Part shown: piece after piece, positions 1-11,300 of the stretch | How the letters are laid out: each line of letters begins with the position of its first letter | Numbering within the stretch: the first letter of the stretch is position 1 | Assembly (NCBI RefSeq): GCF_900496995.4 | Contig: NC_044018.1 | Span: 27,868,858-27,932,857 of the forward strand | Direction: 5' to 3' | From: Aquila chrysaetos chrysaetos | Taxonomy: Eukaryota > Chordata > Aves > Accipitriformes > Accipitridae | Length of the DNA: 64,000 bases | The notes under the pieces: model-generated | The model's database searches: none | What the model saw: the letters and a program-made list of their open reading frames with translations, nothing else | What the model was told of the DNA's origin: nothing | Position numbers and translations under genes: made by a program

Positions 1-1
1 T

Positions 2-1340
2 CCTCAGCAAGCTGCGCTGGGAGACCAATAGCGAGGAGGCTGCTCACATCCTCCGCCTCCAAGAAGAACTGCTGCTGCAGAGAAGACTCTTCCTAAAGTA
101 CGTCTTGGAGCGGTTCGATGGCGAGCAGCGGGCTTCCTGCAATGAGGCCAGGGCCAAGGCCACGGCCTGGCACCGCTGCACCCTCCTGGGCACCGGGCCA
201 TCGGGCCCTGCTCTTTGGAGAGCCTCATCGCATCTTCTTCCCGTGATGGAGAAGGGCAGCGGAAAACCCACCGGAGCTTAAACGACACTCGCCTCCAGGA
301 GGAAGGCAACAGCATGGAGTCTTTGCCTGAGGCTGTGGGGCAAGACTTGACGCCGCACTGCTCGGACTCCCCGCCGCAAGGAACGACCCGCAGCAGGCGG
401 TCTGTGGCAGAGGTGGGTGTTCAGACTGTAGGGCAGCAGGAGGACTGGCTGCCTGGAAGCAGTCACAGCAGGCTGCAGGAGCAGAACGCCCGCCTCCAGA
501 GAGCCCTGAAGGACCTCGAGAGGCGATGCAGTGTCCTTCAAGAGGAGAACTGTCTTCTGAGGAAGGCAAGCTCTCCTGAAGTGCGGGAGGAGCAGGAGAG
601 GATCAAGCAGAAGACTGCTAAGCTGTGTCTCATTGCCAAGCAGCTGCAAGAGCGAGCCAGGCGGCTGGAGACCAGCCATTGCCTGCTCAATACTCAAGTG
701 CCACTGCCCATCCAAAGCTCCACCGAGGAACTGCGCATGACATCGTCTCCTCAGCAGAGGGCTGGAGAAATGGGAGAGCCTGCCAGAGCTTCCCTGGCAC
801 AGGATGAGCAGGTGACTTCTCACAGAAGGCGGCTGAGGAGCTTCAGGCCCAAGCGGCTGCAGATGAAGAAGGCTCCTATTATGTGAGCAGCCACTGCCAA
901 GCTTGTGAGGAGTTACAGGTGCAGCTTAGGGAGATGACAAATGAAAACACCCGACAAAGAAAGGCAAAAAGAGAAAGAAAAGAGAAAGATCCAACCGTAT
1001 CGTTGCCAGGCCGCGCCAGGCTACCCTGGGAGTAAACAAGGAATCCATCCTCCTGGAGGCTATGAGAAAACAACCGGCAGTGCTTCGAGCATTCATAGCT
1101 CAGCACAGCTAGGAGCCTTTCGACGGTCTCAATGAGCGCCCTGCACTAGAGCTCCCTCTAGTCGCTGGACAATATGTTTACATCTCTGGAGACATGGATG
1201 AAGACGGTTGCGATGTGGGAGAGCTGACCGGCGGCACAAGGGGATTTGTCCCCTCCAATCTTGTTGAAGAAGTTTCAGATGACCACCTGATGACGCCAGA
1301 GTCTCCAGAGACAACTGACTGGTACCAGGACACAGATGAC
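2..1340 (+). pseudogene. RIM-binding-protein-like (RIMBP/TSPOAP1 family) remnant
   Basis: Two parts of a RIM-binding-protein-like sequence are visible without convincing introns. At about 215-886 an open stretch encodes a long coiled coil (LQEQNARLQRALKDLERRC, then a K/E/Q-rich helix) like the N-terminal coiled coil of TSPOAP1/RIMBP proteins. At about 1100-1290 an SH3-like segment reads GQYVYISGDMDEDG and then GFVPSNLVEEV, the typical RIMBP SH3 ending. The usual FN3 region and other SH3 domains are missing between and after them, and an in-frame stop lies in the SH3 start near 1110. The family links presynaptic RIM proteins to calcium channels. I infer an intron-poor, internally deleted pseudogene or retrocopy that begins before the window. 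A degraded multi-copy RIMBP3-like gene is the alternative. The family assignment is fairly sure; the exact member is not. Confidence 0.6.
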
Positions 1341-1549
1341 GCCTGTCCGTCCTCTCATACCTTCTTATTAAATCTTTCCTTAACTATCTCTCTGTGTACT
1401 CTCACTCCTTCTCCTGCGTGTATGTGAACTGAAAGGACTATGCGCCAGCTACTGGAGTCAAGCAGGGGGTGCAGGCACCCCTGGCTTGCGGTGCCAGCCA
1501 CTGGAGTGGGTCCCAGTGCAGCCAGTGGAGTGAGTGGGGTGATCTCAGT

Positions 1550-1975
1550 GCAAGGTCCAGCTCCTGGTTCAGGGCAACTCCCAGTATCAATACAGGCTGA
1601 GGGATAAAGGGATTGAGAGCACCCCTGCTCAGAAGAACTTCGGGATACTGGTGGATGAAAAGCTGGATATGAGTCGGCAACATGTGCTCTTAGCCCAGAA
1701 AGCGAAACCTATCCTATGCTGCATCAAAAGTAGCATGGCCAGCACTTCAAGGGAGGTGATTCTGTCTCTATACATAGTTCTCTGCTGAGAGAGACTCGCC
1801 CCCCCCCCGGAGTACTGCATCCAGCTCTGGAGTCCTCAGCACAGGAAAGACATGGACTTATTGGAGTGAGTCCACAGTGCGGCCACAAAAATGATCAGAG
1901 GGCTGGAACACCTCTCCTGTGAGGAAAGGCTGGGAGAGTTGGGTTTATTCAGCCTGGAGAACATGCGGAGAGAAG
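1550..1975 (+). mobile_element. CR1 LINE fragment, end of reverse-transcriptase ORF
   Basis: The translated plus strand shows the end of CR1 ORF2: FGILVDEKLDMSRQ, CCIKSSMASTSREVILSLY, then [22 protein letters not shown]1 is the dominant LINE of birds. There are internal stops and a frame slip near 1788-1800. The CR1 sequence stops abruptly at about 1975, where retroviral gag sequence continues in the same frame, so the CR1 3' UTR is missing. Confidence 0.85.
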
Positions 1976-3440
1976 ATTTGATTAAATATTGTAATCATTG
2001 GTGGCCTCTGTATAAGCTTGATGAAGGGGAAAAGTGGCCTGTGAATAAGACACTAAATTATAACACCCTGTTACAACTTATGTTATTTTTGAGACGTGAG
2101 CAGAAATGGGATGAAGTTATGTATTGTGATTTGTTCTTTACCTTAAAGAATCATCCTCAGTGGCAAAAGGATTGTGGAATTAATATGCCACCCAGCAATC
2201 CTTTTGTGCTATCTTTGGAAAAAGAGAAGAACAAAAAAGGTGATAATAAGCTCAAAAGGTGTTGTTCTGCATGTAGTATTGGGCAAAGATGTTTAAAGTT
2301 ATACGAGCAAGAATGAGAGGATGATACTGAAATGATAATTGGATCTCAAAGGGCCCCACCTAGAATTGCTCCCAGAAATAGTGATGAAAGAGAACCCATG
2401 AATAGTCCCATCACACGGCGAACAAGAGCTAAACAGAGCAAAGTTATTCAAGCTCCTCTTTGTCAGGTGCTTGGGACTGAGGGTGTGGCAACTATTAAAG
2501 TACCCTTTTCCATTGTGGATTTAAATAACTAGAAAGTAGCAGCTGGGAGTTATCAAGAAAACCCTGATCAAACAGCCCACGCTTTTGAAACAATGATTCA
2601 GACTCAGGATCCTGATTGGAAAGATATACAAGTAATAATGGATGTACTTTTTGATAGTGCAGAAAGAGATATGATCCGGAGGGCTGCTAAAACCCAGGTA
2701 GAAGCACAAGCGGCTTCTGGAGTATTACAGGGAACAGTGGAACAAAATTTTCCATCTACTGATCCCAAATGGGATCCTAATAATTTGGCTCAGAGAAGAC
2801 TGCTAGATCAATATCAAAAATGGGTTCTATTCGGAATTAGAAATGCTATGCCTAAGGCGATTAACATGTCTAAATTATATGAAATTAAACAAGATAGAAA
2901 AGAGTCTCCCACTGAATTTCTAAGCAGATTAAAAGATGCTGCTAGGAAATACACTAATATGGATCCTGAGTCTGAAGAAGGAAAAGCTCAATTGGCTCCT
3001 TTATTTATAGGACAATCCTCTGATGATATCAGAAGGAAATTACAAAAATTACAAGGAGCAGATTCTCGAGATTGGGGAAAATTATTAGAAGTTGCTTGGG
3101 TGGCATACAGAAATAGAGATGAATTACAGAGCAAAACAAATGCAAGGTTAGTAGCTGCTCTGGAAGTAGGAGCTGGCATGGGACGAGGCAGAGGAGTTAT
3201 TCCTCAAGGAAGGGGACATGGCTGAGGAATGGGACGAGGGAGAGGAACTGGATTAGGGTCACCAGTGGGATTCAACCAGCCCCTACGACCGAATCAGTGT
3301 GCATACTGTAAACAAGAAGGACACTGGAAAGGGGAACGTCCCCTGAGACCTACAAGGTCACAAGTGATCCCAATTTCAACCACACAATCTCAGCAAGTTC
3401 CCCCTTTCTTGGGAAAGTTGAGTGAGAGTATCTGACGGGG
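1976..3440 (+). pseudogene. gag: Retroviral gag remnant (matrix, capsid, nucleocapsid)
   Basis: The remnant runs through several open pieces interrupted by stops, for example near 2316, 2530 and 3225. The matrix-like block (about 1980-2300) begins in mid-domain, fused to CR1 sequence. The capsid (about 2590-3180) is well preserved and has a gammaretrovirus-type major homology region around 2890-2960 (QDRKESPTEF...LKDAARKYT). A glycine/arginine-rich linker follows. The nucleocapsid has one zinc knuckle, CAYCKQEGHW at about 3298-3330, whose last metal-binding cysteine is replaced by arginine. Gag would build the virion shell; this copy cannot. The class is well supported. Confidence 0.85.
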
Positions 3441-3659
3441 ACCGGAGGCGAGTCTCCCAGCAGAACCTCTGGTTACAGCTAACCTGGGAGAACAGAAAAT
3501 TGAATTTTTAGTTGACACTGGAGCCACTTTTTCAGTTTTAAACACCTTAGAGGGGGAGTTAAGTTCTGAAGAAATTAGTGTTGTTGGTGCAACAGGTGAA
3601 CAAGAGACTAGACCCTTCTTTAAACCTTTGACAATGAAATTAGGAAAGCAATGGGTCAC

Positions 3660-4240
3660 TGTCCTGGTTTCAGCTGGGATAGAGTTAACTGTCTTCCTAG
3701 TAGCTGGTACGGTGCTATGTTTTGAGTTTGGTATGTGAAGAATGTTGATAACACTGATGTTTTCAGTTGTTGCTAAGTAGTGTTTAGTCTAAAGTCAAGG
3801 ATTTTTCAGCTTCTCATGCCCAGCCAGCGAGAAAGCTGGAGGGGCACAAGAAGTTGGCACAGGACACAGCCAGGGCACCTGACCCAAAGTGGCCAACGGG
3901 GTATTCCATACCATGGGACGTCCCATTTAGTATAGGAAGTGGGAAGTGGGGGCAGGGAATTGCCGCTCTGGGGACTAGCTGGGTGTCGGTCGGTGGGTGG
4001 TGAGCAATTGCACTGCGCATCATTTGTACATTCCAATCCTTTCATTATTGCTGTTGTCATTTTATTAGTGTTATCATTATCATTATTAGTTTCTTCTTTT
4101 CTGTTCTATTAAACCGTTCTTATCTCAACCCGCAGGTTTTGCTTCTTTTTCCCGATTTTCTCCCCCATCCCACTGGGTGGTGGGGGAGTGAGTGAGCGGC
4201 TGCATGGTGCTTAGTTGCTGGCTGGGGTTAAACCATGACA
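3660..4240 (+). mobile_element. Solo LTR inserted in the ERV protease, 5-bp TSD GTCAC
   Basis: The element starts TGTCCTGGTTTCAGCTGGGA and ends AAACCATGACA, so it has TG...CA ends and short inverted termini. It is flanked by GTCAC at 3655-3659 and again at 4241-4245. It has an ATTAAA signal near 4109 in plus orientation. The sequence belongs to a family I recognise as widespread in birds; a second copy is at 36453-37002. No internal retroviral sequence is present, so it is a solo LTR left by recombination. It is younger than the provirus it interrupts. A 5-bp duplication fits ERVL-type integrases, but I cannot name the family formally. Confidence 0.92.
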
Positions 4241-7047
4241 GTCACTCATCAGTTTCTGTCTTTGCCAAATTCTCCTAAACCCGTGTTAGGGAGAGACCTA
4301 CTTGAGAAATTGGAAGCAGAAATTAAATTTAAAAATGGTGAGATTAAAATTCTAATTCCAGAAACTAAACATATCGAAGCAGTGGCTTTGCTGTTACAGG
4401 ACAGTCACCAAAAGCAGCGGATCATACCAGTCGAAGTAAATAATACTGTAATTCCAATCATCTCGGCTGGGGAAGTTCCTGGTAAATCCAAAAGAGCAGA
4501 GTCTGTGAGAATTGATTTAAAGCCAGGATCAAGTCCGGCAAGAATTAAACAATACCCCCTAAAACTGGAAAGTCGGAAAGGGTTAGTACCGATAATACAA
4601 AAATTTCTAAAGTACAAATTGTTAATAGAATGTGAATCCAAATATAACACCCCAATCTTGCCTGTTAAAAAGGCTAATGGAAAAGATTACAGGCTAGTTC
4701 AAGACCTCAGAGCAATAAATTAAATAGTACAAGATATTCATCTGGTAGTAGCAAATCCTTATACTTTGTTAACAACCCTAACAGAGAAACAAGAATGGTT
4801 CACAGTGTTAGACTGAAAAGATGCCTTTTTCTGTATTCCCTTGGATCCCAATAGTCAAGAGCTTTTTGCTTTTGAATGGGAAAATCCTGAGACTGGGAGA
4901 AAAACACAATATACATGGACAGTCTTGCCTCAAGGCTTTAAGAACAGCCCTACCATTTTTGGAAAATCAATTGGCACAAGAATTAGAGATTTGGGAGAAA
5001 GAAAATAATGAAGGAATCTTGTTGGAATATGTGGATGATTTATTAATTGCAGCTGAGACAGAAGAACAATGCACAAAGTTAACTATTAGCCTTTTGAACT
5101 TTTGGGGAATCAGTGGATATTGAGTGTCAAAAGAAAAAGGCCAAATAACCCAGAGAGAAGTAACTTATTTGGGTTTTGAAATCCTGAAAGGACAGAGACA
5201 ATTAGGAACTGAGAGAAAGGAGGCAATTTGTCGTCTCCCTGAAGCTAAGACTCTAAAAGAATTGCGAGCATTTCTGGGAATGGTTAGGTGGTGTCGCCCA
5301 TGGATTACAAATTATGACTTGCTGGTCCGACCTTTATACGAGCAGCTCAAAACCTCAAACAATGGATTTATAGATTGGGCTGATGCCGGGAAAGCTGCTT
5401 TCAAAGAACTAAAACAGGCTTTAATGGAGGCACCAGCCCTAGGCCTGCCAGATCTCACAAAGACATTTGAACTTTTTACTCATGAAAGAAAACGTATAGC
5501 TCTGGGTGTCCTGGCCCAATATCTGGGACCAAGTTGGCGAGCTGTGGCCTACTTCTTGAAGCAATTAGACAATGTGAGTCTGGGATGGCCTGGTTGTCTG
5601 AGAGCCATCGCTGCAACTGTGCTATTGATCCAAGAAGCTCGTAAATTCACCCTAGGACAAAGAATTACAGTGTATGTTCCCCACATGGTAATCACTGTGC
5701 TCGAACAGAAAGGGGTGCATTGATTATCCCCTAGTAGAATGCTGAAATACCAAGTGGTGTTGCTGGAGCAAGATGATGTTTACTTAAAAACTACTACTAC
5801 TGTTAACCCTGCTGTGTTTTTAACAACTGATCAAGTTGAAGGAGAACTGGAACATGACTGCCTGCAGATAATTGAAGGAGTCTACTCCAGCTGACCGGAT
5901 CTCCGAGATGCACCACTGGAAGAAACAGATTGGGAACTATATACCAACGGAAGCAGTTTCATCCGTGAAGGAAAATGTTTATGAGGATATGCGGTAACCA
6001 CTACTGAGATGGTAACTGAATCACGAGCTTTGTCTTCGAATATATCTGCCCAAAAGGCTGAATTGATAGCTCTTACCTGAGCACTGGAACTAAGTCAAGG
6101 AAAGCGAGTCAACCTTTGGACAGGCTCAAAGTATGGTTTTGGAGTAGTACATGCACATGGAGCAATATGGAAAGAAAGAGGACTGTTATCTGCACAAGGA
6201 ACCACCATTCAGCATGCAGAACAAATACTGAAATTGTTAGAAGCCATTCAAAAGCCAACAGCAGTCACAATAATGCACTGTAAAGCACATCAGTCAGGTA
6301 GGACTGTCCCTGAAACAGGTAACCAATTGGCTGAAAGAGCTGCTAAAGAGGCTGCAGAAAAAGGCATCCTAGCACTAGCTCCAGATAAAAGTGTAAATTT
6401 ACCTAAAGATGCTCCAAATTATAATGAAAAAGATGAAGAATTAATTATTAAATTGCAGGCTAATAAAAATGAAACAGGATGGGCTATAACACCAACAGGT
6501 CAAATAATAGTCCCACCCGCAATAATGAGAGAAATTGCCCAGGCTGAACATAACAAAGTACATTGGGGAACAGAAAACCTTGTTAAGCATTTACAAAAGT
6601 GTATTTTGAGTAGAGATATGACAAAGATTATTCGAACAATTACAACTGGATGTGAAATTTGTATATGCAATAATCCCAAAACCAGTAATAAGATTACTTT
6701 TGGAATTACGAAACAAGGAAATTCTCCAGGAGAATATTGGCAAATTGATTTTACAGAATTGCCCTGAAAAGAAGAATATCGATATATCCTAGTTCTAGTT
6801 GATACTTTCACTGGGTGGCCTGAGGCTTTCCCTTGTCGCACCAACAAAGCAAGAGAAGTAGTTAAAGTCTTGCTCAAAGAGATAATACCAAGATTTGGGG
6901 TCCCTGTAGGAATGTAATCTGACAATGGCCCTCATTTTATAGCAAAGATTGCAAGACAGTTGAGCAAAGTATTGTTTATAGATTGGGACTATCACACCCC
7001 ATATAGACCACAAACAAGTGGGAAAGTAGACAGAATGAACTACCCTC

Positions 7048-7950
7048 TGTGTGGATTGGCCAGCTCATAGTTCACAAACGAGTTTCACCATGTCTAGTGC
7101 ACACAGGCGACTCATGGGGGGTTACAAAAGTGACCCAGCCTTGGGTTGCCTTGAGGCCCTGTCTCTCTGCAGAGACGACTCACAGGGAGCTGTGTAGACA
7201 GCTTAGCCCTGGGTTGTCTGATAAACCCTAAAGTAAACAGGGCAGTGGCTGCACTATTCAAAGAACCAAAACCTGAACTGAGCCTTGAAATCCCTTAACA
7301 AATAGTATGCCCTGAGTCTCAATCCAACCACTATTCAGTTGCTGAGGAAGCAAGGTTAAAAAAAACCCCAAACCTGGAGGGTTTCAGCTTCAGTTTCAAA
7401 AGGCAACCTTGTGTATTCAAACAATCACAGACCAATGAAGTAAAGATAAGGGGAAACTCCACTCAGATATACATAATCCAGTTAGGCATATATCATAATC
7501 CACTCAGACATAGTCGTACACACCATTCCACAAATCAGGGGATAACAACTCTAAGATTCAGGTTGGAAACAGGGGGAGTCACTTCTCTAACTATACAGTT
7601 GGCTTGCGAAGGAAACCCTTCCCCTGCCTTGATCGGGACACCGGTCAAGGTAACTTCCCTGGGATTGAGACCCCTTAACTGGAGGGGTAAGTGAATATTG
7701 TTTATGCTTTAAGTTTGTAAATGCGTTTGTGGTTGTCTGTGAATTGCTTGTGGTTGTAATAATGTACTACTCTTGCCTTAAAAATTGCAATAGTGCATTC
7801 CTCCATTGTATCTGTAAAACCTGCAATAGTGGCGTGTTAAGTCTGTAAGTGAAGTTCGAATAAGTTGTTTGCTTGAACCTTGCAGTTAAGTCTGTGAGTG
7901 AAGTTCAAGTCGCTTGCTTGAACCTTGCAGTTAAGTCCTTTTCCATCACA
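7048..7950. mobile_element. Solo LTR inserted in the ERV integrase, 5-bp TSD CCCTC
   Basis: Integrase coding sequence stops at about 7040 and resumes after 7955. The inserted 903 bp begin TGTGTGGATTGG and end TTCCATCACA. CCCTC occurs just before it (7043-7047) and just after it (7951-7955). The last 100 bp hold two tandem copies of a 45-49 bp unit (7836-7884 and 7885-7929) plus the start of a third. It is unrelated to the LTR at 3660 and to the provirus's own 3' LTR. The strand is unclear because no decisive polyadenylation signal was seen. Confidence 0.85.
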
Positions 7951-8460
7951 CCCTCTCAAGCAACAGCTGAGTAAAATTTGTCAGGAAACCTCACTTACAT
8001 GGGTTAAAGCATTACCCATGGCTCTATTAAGAATCAGAGTACAGCCAAAAGGGAAAGGAAATTTAAGTCCTTATGAAATGTTATATGGAAGATCATATCA
8101 AGGGTCCTATGTTCCAAATACCTTGAGCGCTTTTGGAGATATGTCTTTAAAGGGTGTTATGATTTCTTTAGGAAGCTCTTTACGAGAACTTCGTCAGTAT
8201 GTCTCCACAGCTGGACCCTTAGAATTGGACACAGCAGCGCATCCCTTCCAACCAGGAGACTGGGTATATGTAAAATCGTGAATTTCAGAACCACTAGCTG
8301 AGAAGTGGAAAGGACCGTATCAAGTCATTTTAACAACATATACAGCAGTAAAGGTCTGGGGACCTTGGCTTCACTATTCAAGAATAAAGAAAGCACCAAC
8401 AGGGAATTGGAAGTCTAAAGAAATCGGTCCTTTGAAATTGAAAATCTATAAATAAGTTCC

Positions 8461-10135
8461 ATGCTATGTACTTGGGAGAACAATTGTGTAAAGCTTATAA
8501 TATTGGGGTTGTTATTAGGGATATTGTCAGGGACAGTAATTCTTTTGTGTGTTATAGGTTTTAAATATTTCCTTTTAAGTTGTTCTAAACATAAGATAAA
8601 TAACAGTAAATGTAAAATTACAAAGGTAAAATCACGGATTGACACGATAAAAGAATCTGTAGTATAAGATAAACAAAATGAAGCAATTATTGTTTGAGCT
8701 ACTAATCCTGATACTAGTCGTCCCTGTGATTTTGATAAAAGATAATCTAGTTTTACAATTGATTCAACGTTTTGCGAAGGTATAAAATTTAACCTCAATA
8801 ACAGCCTGCCTTCCGATTCCAAAGTCAGCTGAAAATCCAATTCCATGGGGAATATTGACATTGAATCTAACCAAAACTTGGGAAAGATGTGGGACAATGA
8901 CAATCAGTTTAGCAGATTAAATTGGACGGATTTGGATGGCAATTATTCTTTAAACTCTGAAAGAAGGAATTACAGCATTTTGAACTGTAACATTACCAAG
9001 CCATCCACCTCATGGGCAAAAGAATTAATTTATCATCCTTCAGGAGAAACTTGTACAAACACCCCTTGGGGCTGCCAATTGCCAAAACCATGGAGACAAG
9101 TGCAGAGAGGAACTTGGGATCATATTCAAAATACAGAATGGTGTTTGGAATTTACTGGAGTTACAGGGCCCTTGTTAGATCCACCCAGAGCCAGAACTAT
9201 CTATGGAAATTTAGATCAGACTACACAAACAGAGAAAAATCACACATCCTAAATGGAACTGTACGGAAGTTTATACTTGTAATTCCTCTGACCCAGAAGT
9301 TCAAAGACTTTATCCAGTAGCTAAAGCTCTAAGACGGGGATGTGCTTGTAGAAATTATAGTAATGTTTTAAATGATACTTGGTCCCCTCTTAATAATGGA
9401 AGGAAAATTTGACCTGGAATTGACTGTATTAAAGGACAGGTGGAAAGTTTAGGATTAACTGTCTGGGTGAGTAGTGATGGTATGTGGTCCACCCACCTTC
9501 CCACGAAAGACAAGAGTAAACAATGGACTTTAGGCTTATTAACTTTATGCCCTCTCTGGAAGAAATCCCCCTTGCGGCCTCGATGGTGGAATCAGGTAAA
9601 ACGAGAAGATGATTCCTGACAAACACCAAGTACTGGAACCAAAACATGATGGGTATTGGAATCTATATTCTTACCACACTTAACAACTCTTCAAAATAAA
9701 ATTACTCTCCACAATCTTTCACTCCAAGTAGAAACATTAGCTAATGCTACTCAAAGTGGGCTAAATGAACTCAATGCACAAGTACAGGCTACTAGTAAAA
9801 GGGCAATGCAAAATCGTATAGCTTTAGACTTACTGCTACTAAAAGAACATGGGAGTATGGGGGTACATTGGATTTTCAAATGATTCGTGTTGTATCCACA
9901 TACCAAATGTGACAGATGATTTAAACCATCAGATAGACAGAATAAGACATGTAGCTCAAAGTAGTAGAGAATTGAGATCAAACGTACAAAAGTTTTTGGC
10001 TAAACAAAATATTTCAAAACTTTGGATTTTCTCTGACTGGATGGTTAGCTGGGCTTTTGCAAAATGTAATTGTGATTGTTATCATCATTATTATAATCTG
10101 TGTCACTTTTAGCTGTCTTAAAAGAGCTGTGACAC
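8461..10135 (+). pseudogene. env: Retroviral env remnant (SU and TM)
   Basis: A hydrophobic leader-like ORF occurs at 8461-8667, and a second ATG at 8678 starts a signal-peptide-like stretch (MKQLLFELLILILVVPVILI). SU-like sequence from about 8845 has several N-x-S/T sites and cysteines, then stops and frame changes. TM-like sequence starts near 9656 with heptads and a segment around 9808-9850 (NRIALDLLLLKEHG) like the immunosuppressive region of gamma-type Envs. Downstream a CC pair lies nine residues after a tryptophan that occupies the usual cysteine place. A final hydrophobic segment at about 10020-10110 is the membrane span. Env would mediate entry; this copy is broken throughout. Confidence 0.8.
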
Positions 10136-10181
10136 GATCTGTATTCAGGTGAGACTACTAAAAGAATTAGTAGCCTCAAAC

Positions 10182-10194
10182 AGAAAGGGGGGAA
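10182..10194 (+). other. Polypurine tract of the ERV
   Basis: The purine run AGAAAGGGGGGAA ends two bases before the LTR start at 10196. This is where plus-strand DNA synthesis is primed in retroviruses, and it fixes the 5' edge of the 3' LTR. Confidence 0.85.
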
Positions 10195-10195
10195 C

Positions 10196-10858
10196 TGATA
10201 GCATATGTCCATACATTTCATGTCGTTTGTTCAAATTTTTATGGTTTTAATATTTTGTACCAGCCGTGGAAACTGGTTTGCTGCTAGGTGACTGTAAAAG
10301 TGAGATTTGGTAAATGATCATATATTAACATTAAGGTTGAAACAACAGACAAAGGGTAGCCAGGGAGATAATTACAAAAGTGTAGTCAAGTGAATAACTA
10401 GTAATTATTCATAAGTTTTGCCGTTCTTTGCTCTTACGACTAGATATTCCTGTACACTAGATGAGAACAATGTTGAAACTGACCACATGTGATTGAAACT
10501 GCGTTAAGCTTCAAGATCAAAGAACAAGGACAAGAACAAAGACTTCAAGGACAGCCAACAAGAACTTCAAATGGGTCGGTGGTCATAAAAGCAGCCCTTC
10601 GACTCAAATGGATCCTTCATTGCGCATGATCAGATGTAGGCAGTACTATGATCATCAGTTATAATCATTTTTATGTATATGTATACTAATCTGATTAATA
10701 TGCAATTAGTTATTCTATATAACCTGTTTGTGCTAAAGCTGTGGTATGCACGCTAGGTGGAACTATCCCCCATGCATCCAGCGCTGCGATAAAGAATGCC
10801 GGCTTTCTAAAACTCCAAAACTAGTCTTAGAGTTTCTTCGACCGGCTTTTCAATATCA
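10196..10858 (+). mobile_element. 3' LTR of the ERV
   Basis: The LTR begins TGATA directly after the polypurine tract and ends TATCA, a perfect 5-bp inverted repeat with TG...CA ends, giving 663 bp. A TATA-like TATATAA lies at 10716-10722 and a weak GATAAA polyadenylation signal at 10788-10793. There is no matching 5' LTR in the window, so insertion age cannot be judged from LTR divergence and no target duplication can be checked. Confidence 0.8.
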
Positions 10859-11300
10859 GGGGGTGCCCCCACCCTGGCACTGTCACGTCAGCAGCTTCCT
10901 CCAGTGGTTCTTGACAGGGCATCCAGGCAACGAGTGCCAAGCCACAGCCAGGTCCACCTGGGGGAGCAGATTATGGGGGAGGTGGGAGCAGAGACCTGTG
11001 TCTCCCCCATCCCTCCCCCAGTCTCCCTTCCCCTCTTGTCCCCCTCCTCCATTCCGCTCCCCCCATCACATGTCTGTCCCCACTTACGGTGGAGCCGGCC
11101 CCTGGCTTGGCACTAAGCCCCCTCCATTGCAGTGTCTCCAGGCAGGTGCTGGGCTGGGGGGTGCTGCAAGGACCAGGAGGTCAGGCAGGGTGGGGGGATG
11201 TGGCAGGGCTCCCCATGTACCCCACGCTCACCTGGCCTTCCTCCCTCAGCCCCGCCAGGATAAGTGCAGATGCAGGGAGTTCCTCTGCATGAGGAGGGGG
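10859..11300. other. GC-rich stretch without a clear gene
   Basis: After the LTR the DNA turns abruptly GC-rich. Short minus-strand open pieces with possible splice sites (for example an acceptor near 11157) could be MBD6 3' exons, but none matches the MBD6 C-terminus that I know. I cannot support a feature here. Confidence 0.4.

Larger units (their letters stand above)
3441..8455 (+). pseudogene. pol: Retroviral pro-pol remnant (protease, RT, RNase H, integrase)
   Basis: The protease motif DTGATFSVL lies at about 3510-3540 and the protease is cut by a solo LTR at 3660. Reverse transcriptase resumes after 4240 and holds the LPQGF block near 4930 and YVDD at about 5028-5039. A stop sits just after the RT core at 5121-5123. 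The RNase H region (about 5930-6350) has lost acidic catalytic residues: asparagine and glycine stand where aspartates are expected (YTNGSS, LWTGSK). The integrase zinc-binding region ends with CEICICNN near 6650, and the core keeps SDNGPHF near 6918. The second solo LTR interrupts the core at 7048. The integrase C-terminal domain returns at about 7956-8455 with the KWKGPYQV motif. About ten stops or frame changes are visible. The gammaretrovirus-like class is well supported. Confidence 0.88.
1976..10858 (+). mobile_element. 5'-truncated gamma-like endogenous retrovirus with two nested solo LTRs
   Basis: A single provirus lies on the plus strand in the order gag, pro-pol, env, polypurine tract, 3' LTR. 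No 5' LTR, primer-binding site or leader is present, because gag begins directly at the CR1 junction. Gag and pol resemble gammaretroviruses: a matrix-like block, a capsid with major homology region, a single zinc knuckle, YVDD reverse transcriptase, and an integrase with a GPY-type C-terminus. Many in-frame stops, frame changes and lost catalytic residues make it non-functional. Two later insertions, at 3660-4240 and 7048-7950, account for about 1.5 kb of the length. Without them the element is about 7.4 kb. Confidence 0.9.

Noticed and set aside
2332-3225. Functional co-opted gag gene
   Set aside because: The capsid frame is open for 210 codons, but stops separate it from matrix and nucleocapsid, the zinc knuckle has lost a cysteine, and there is no sign of a host promoter.
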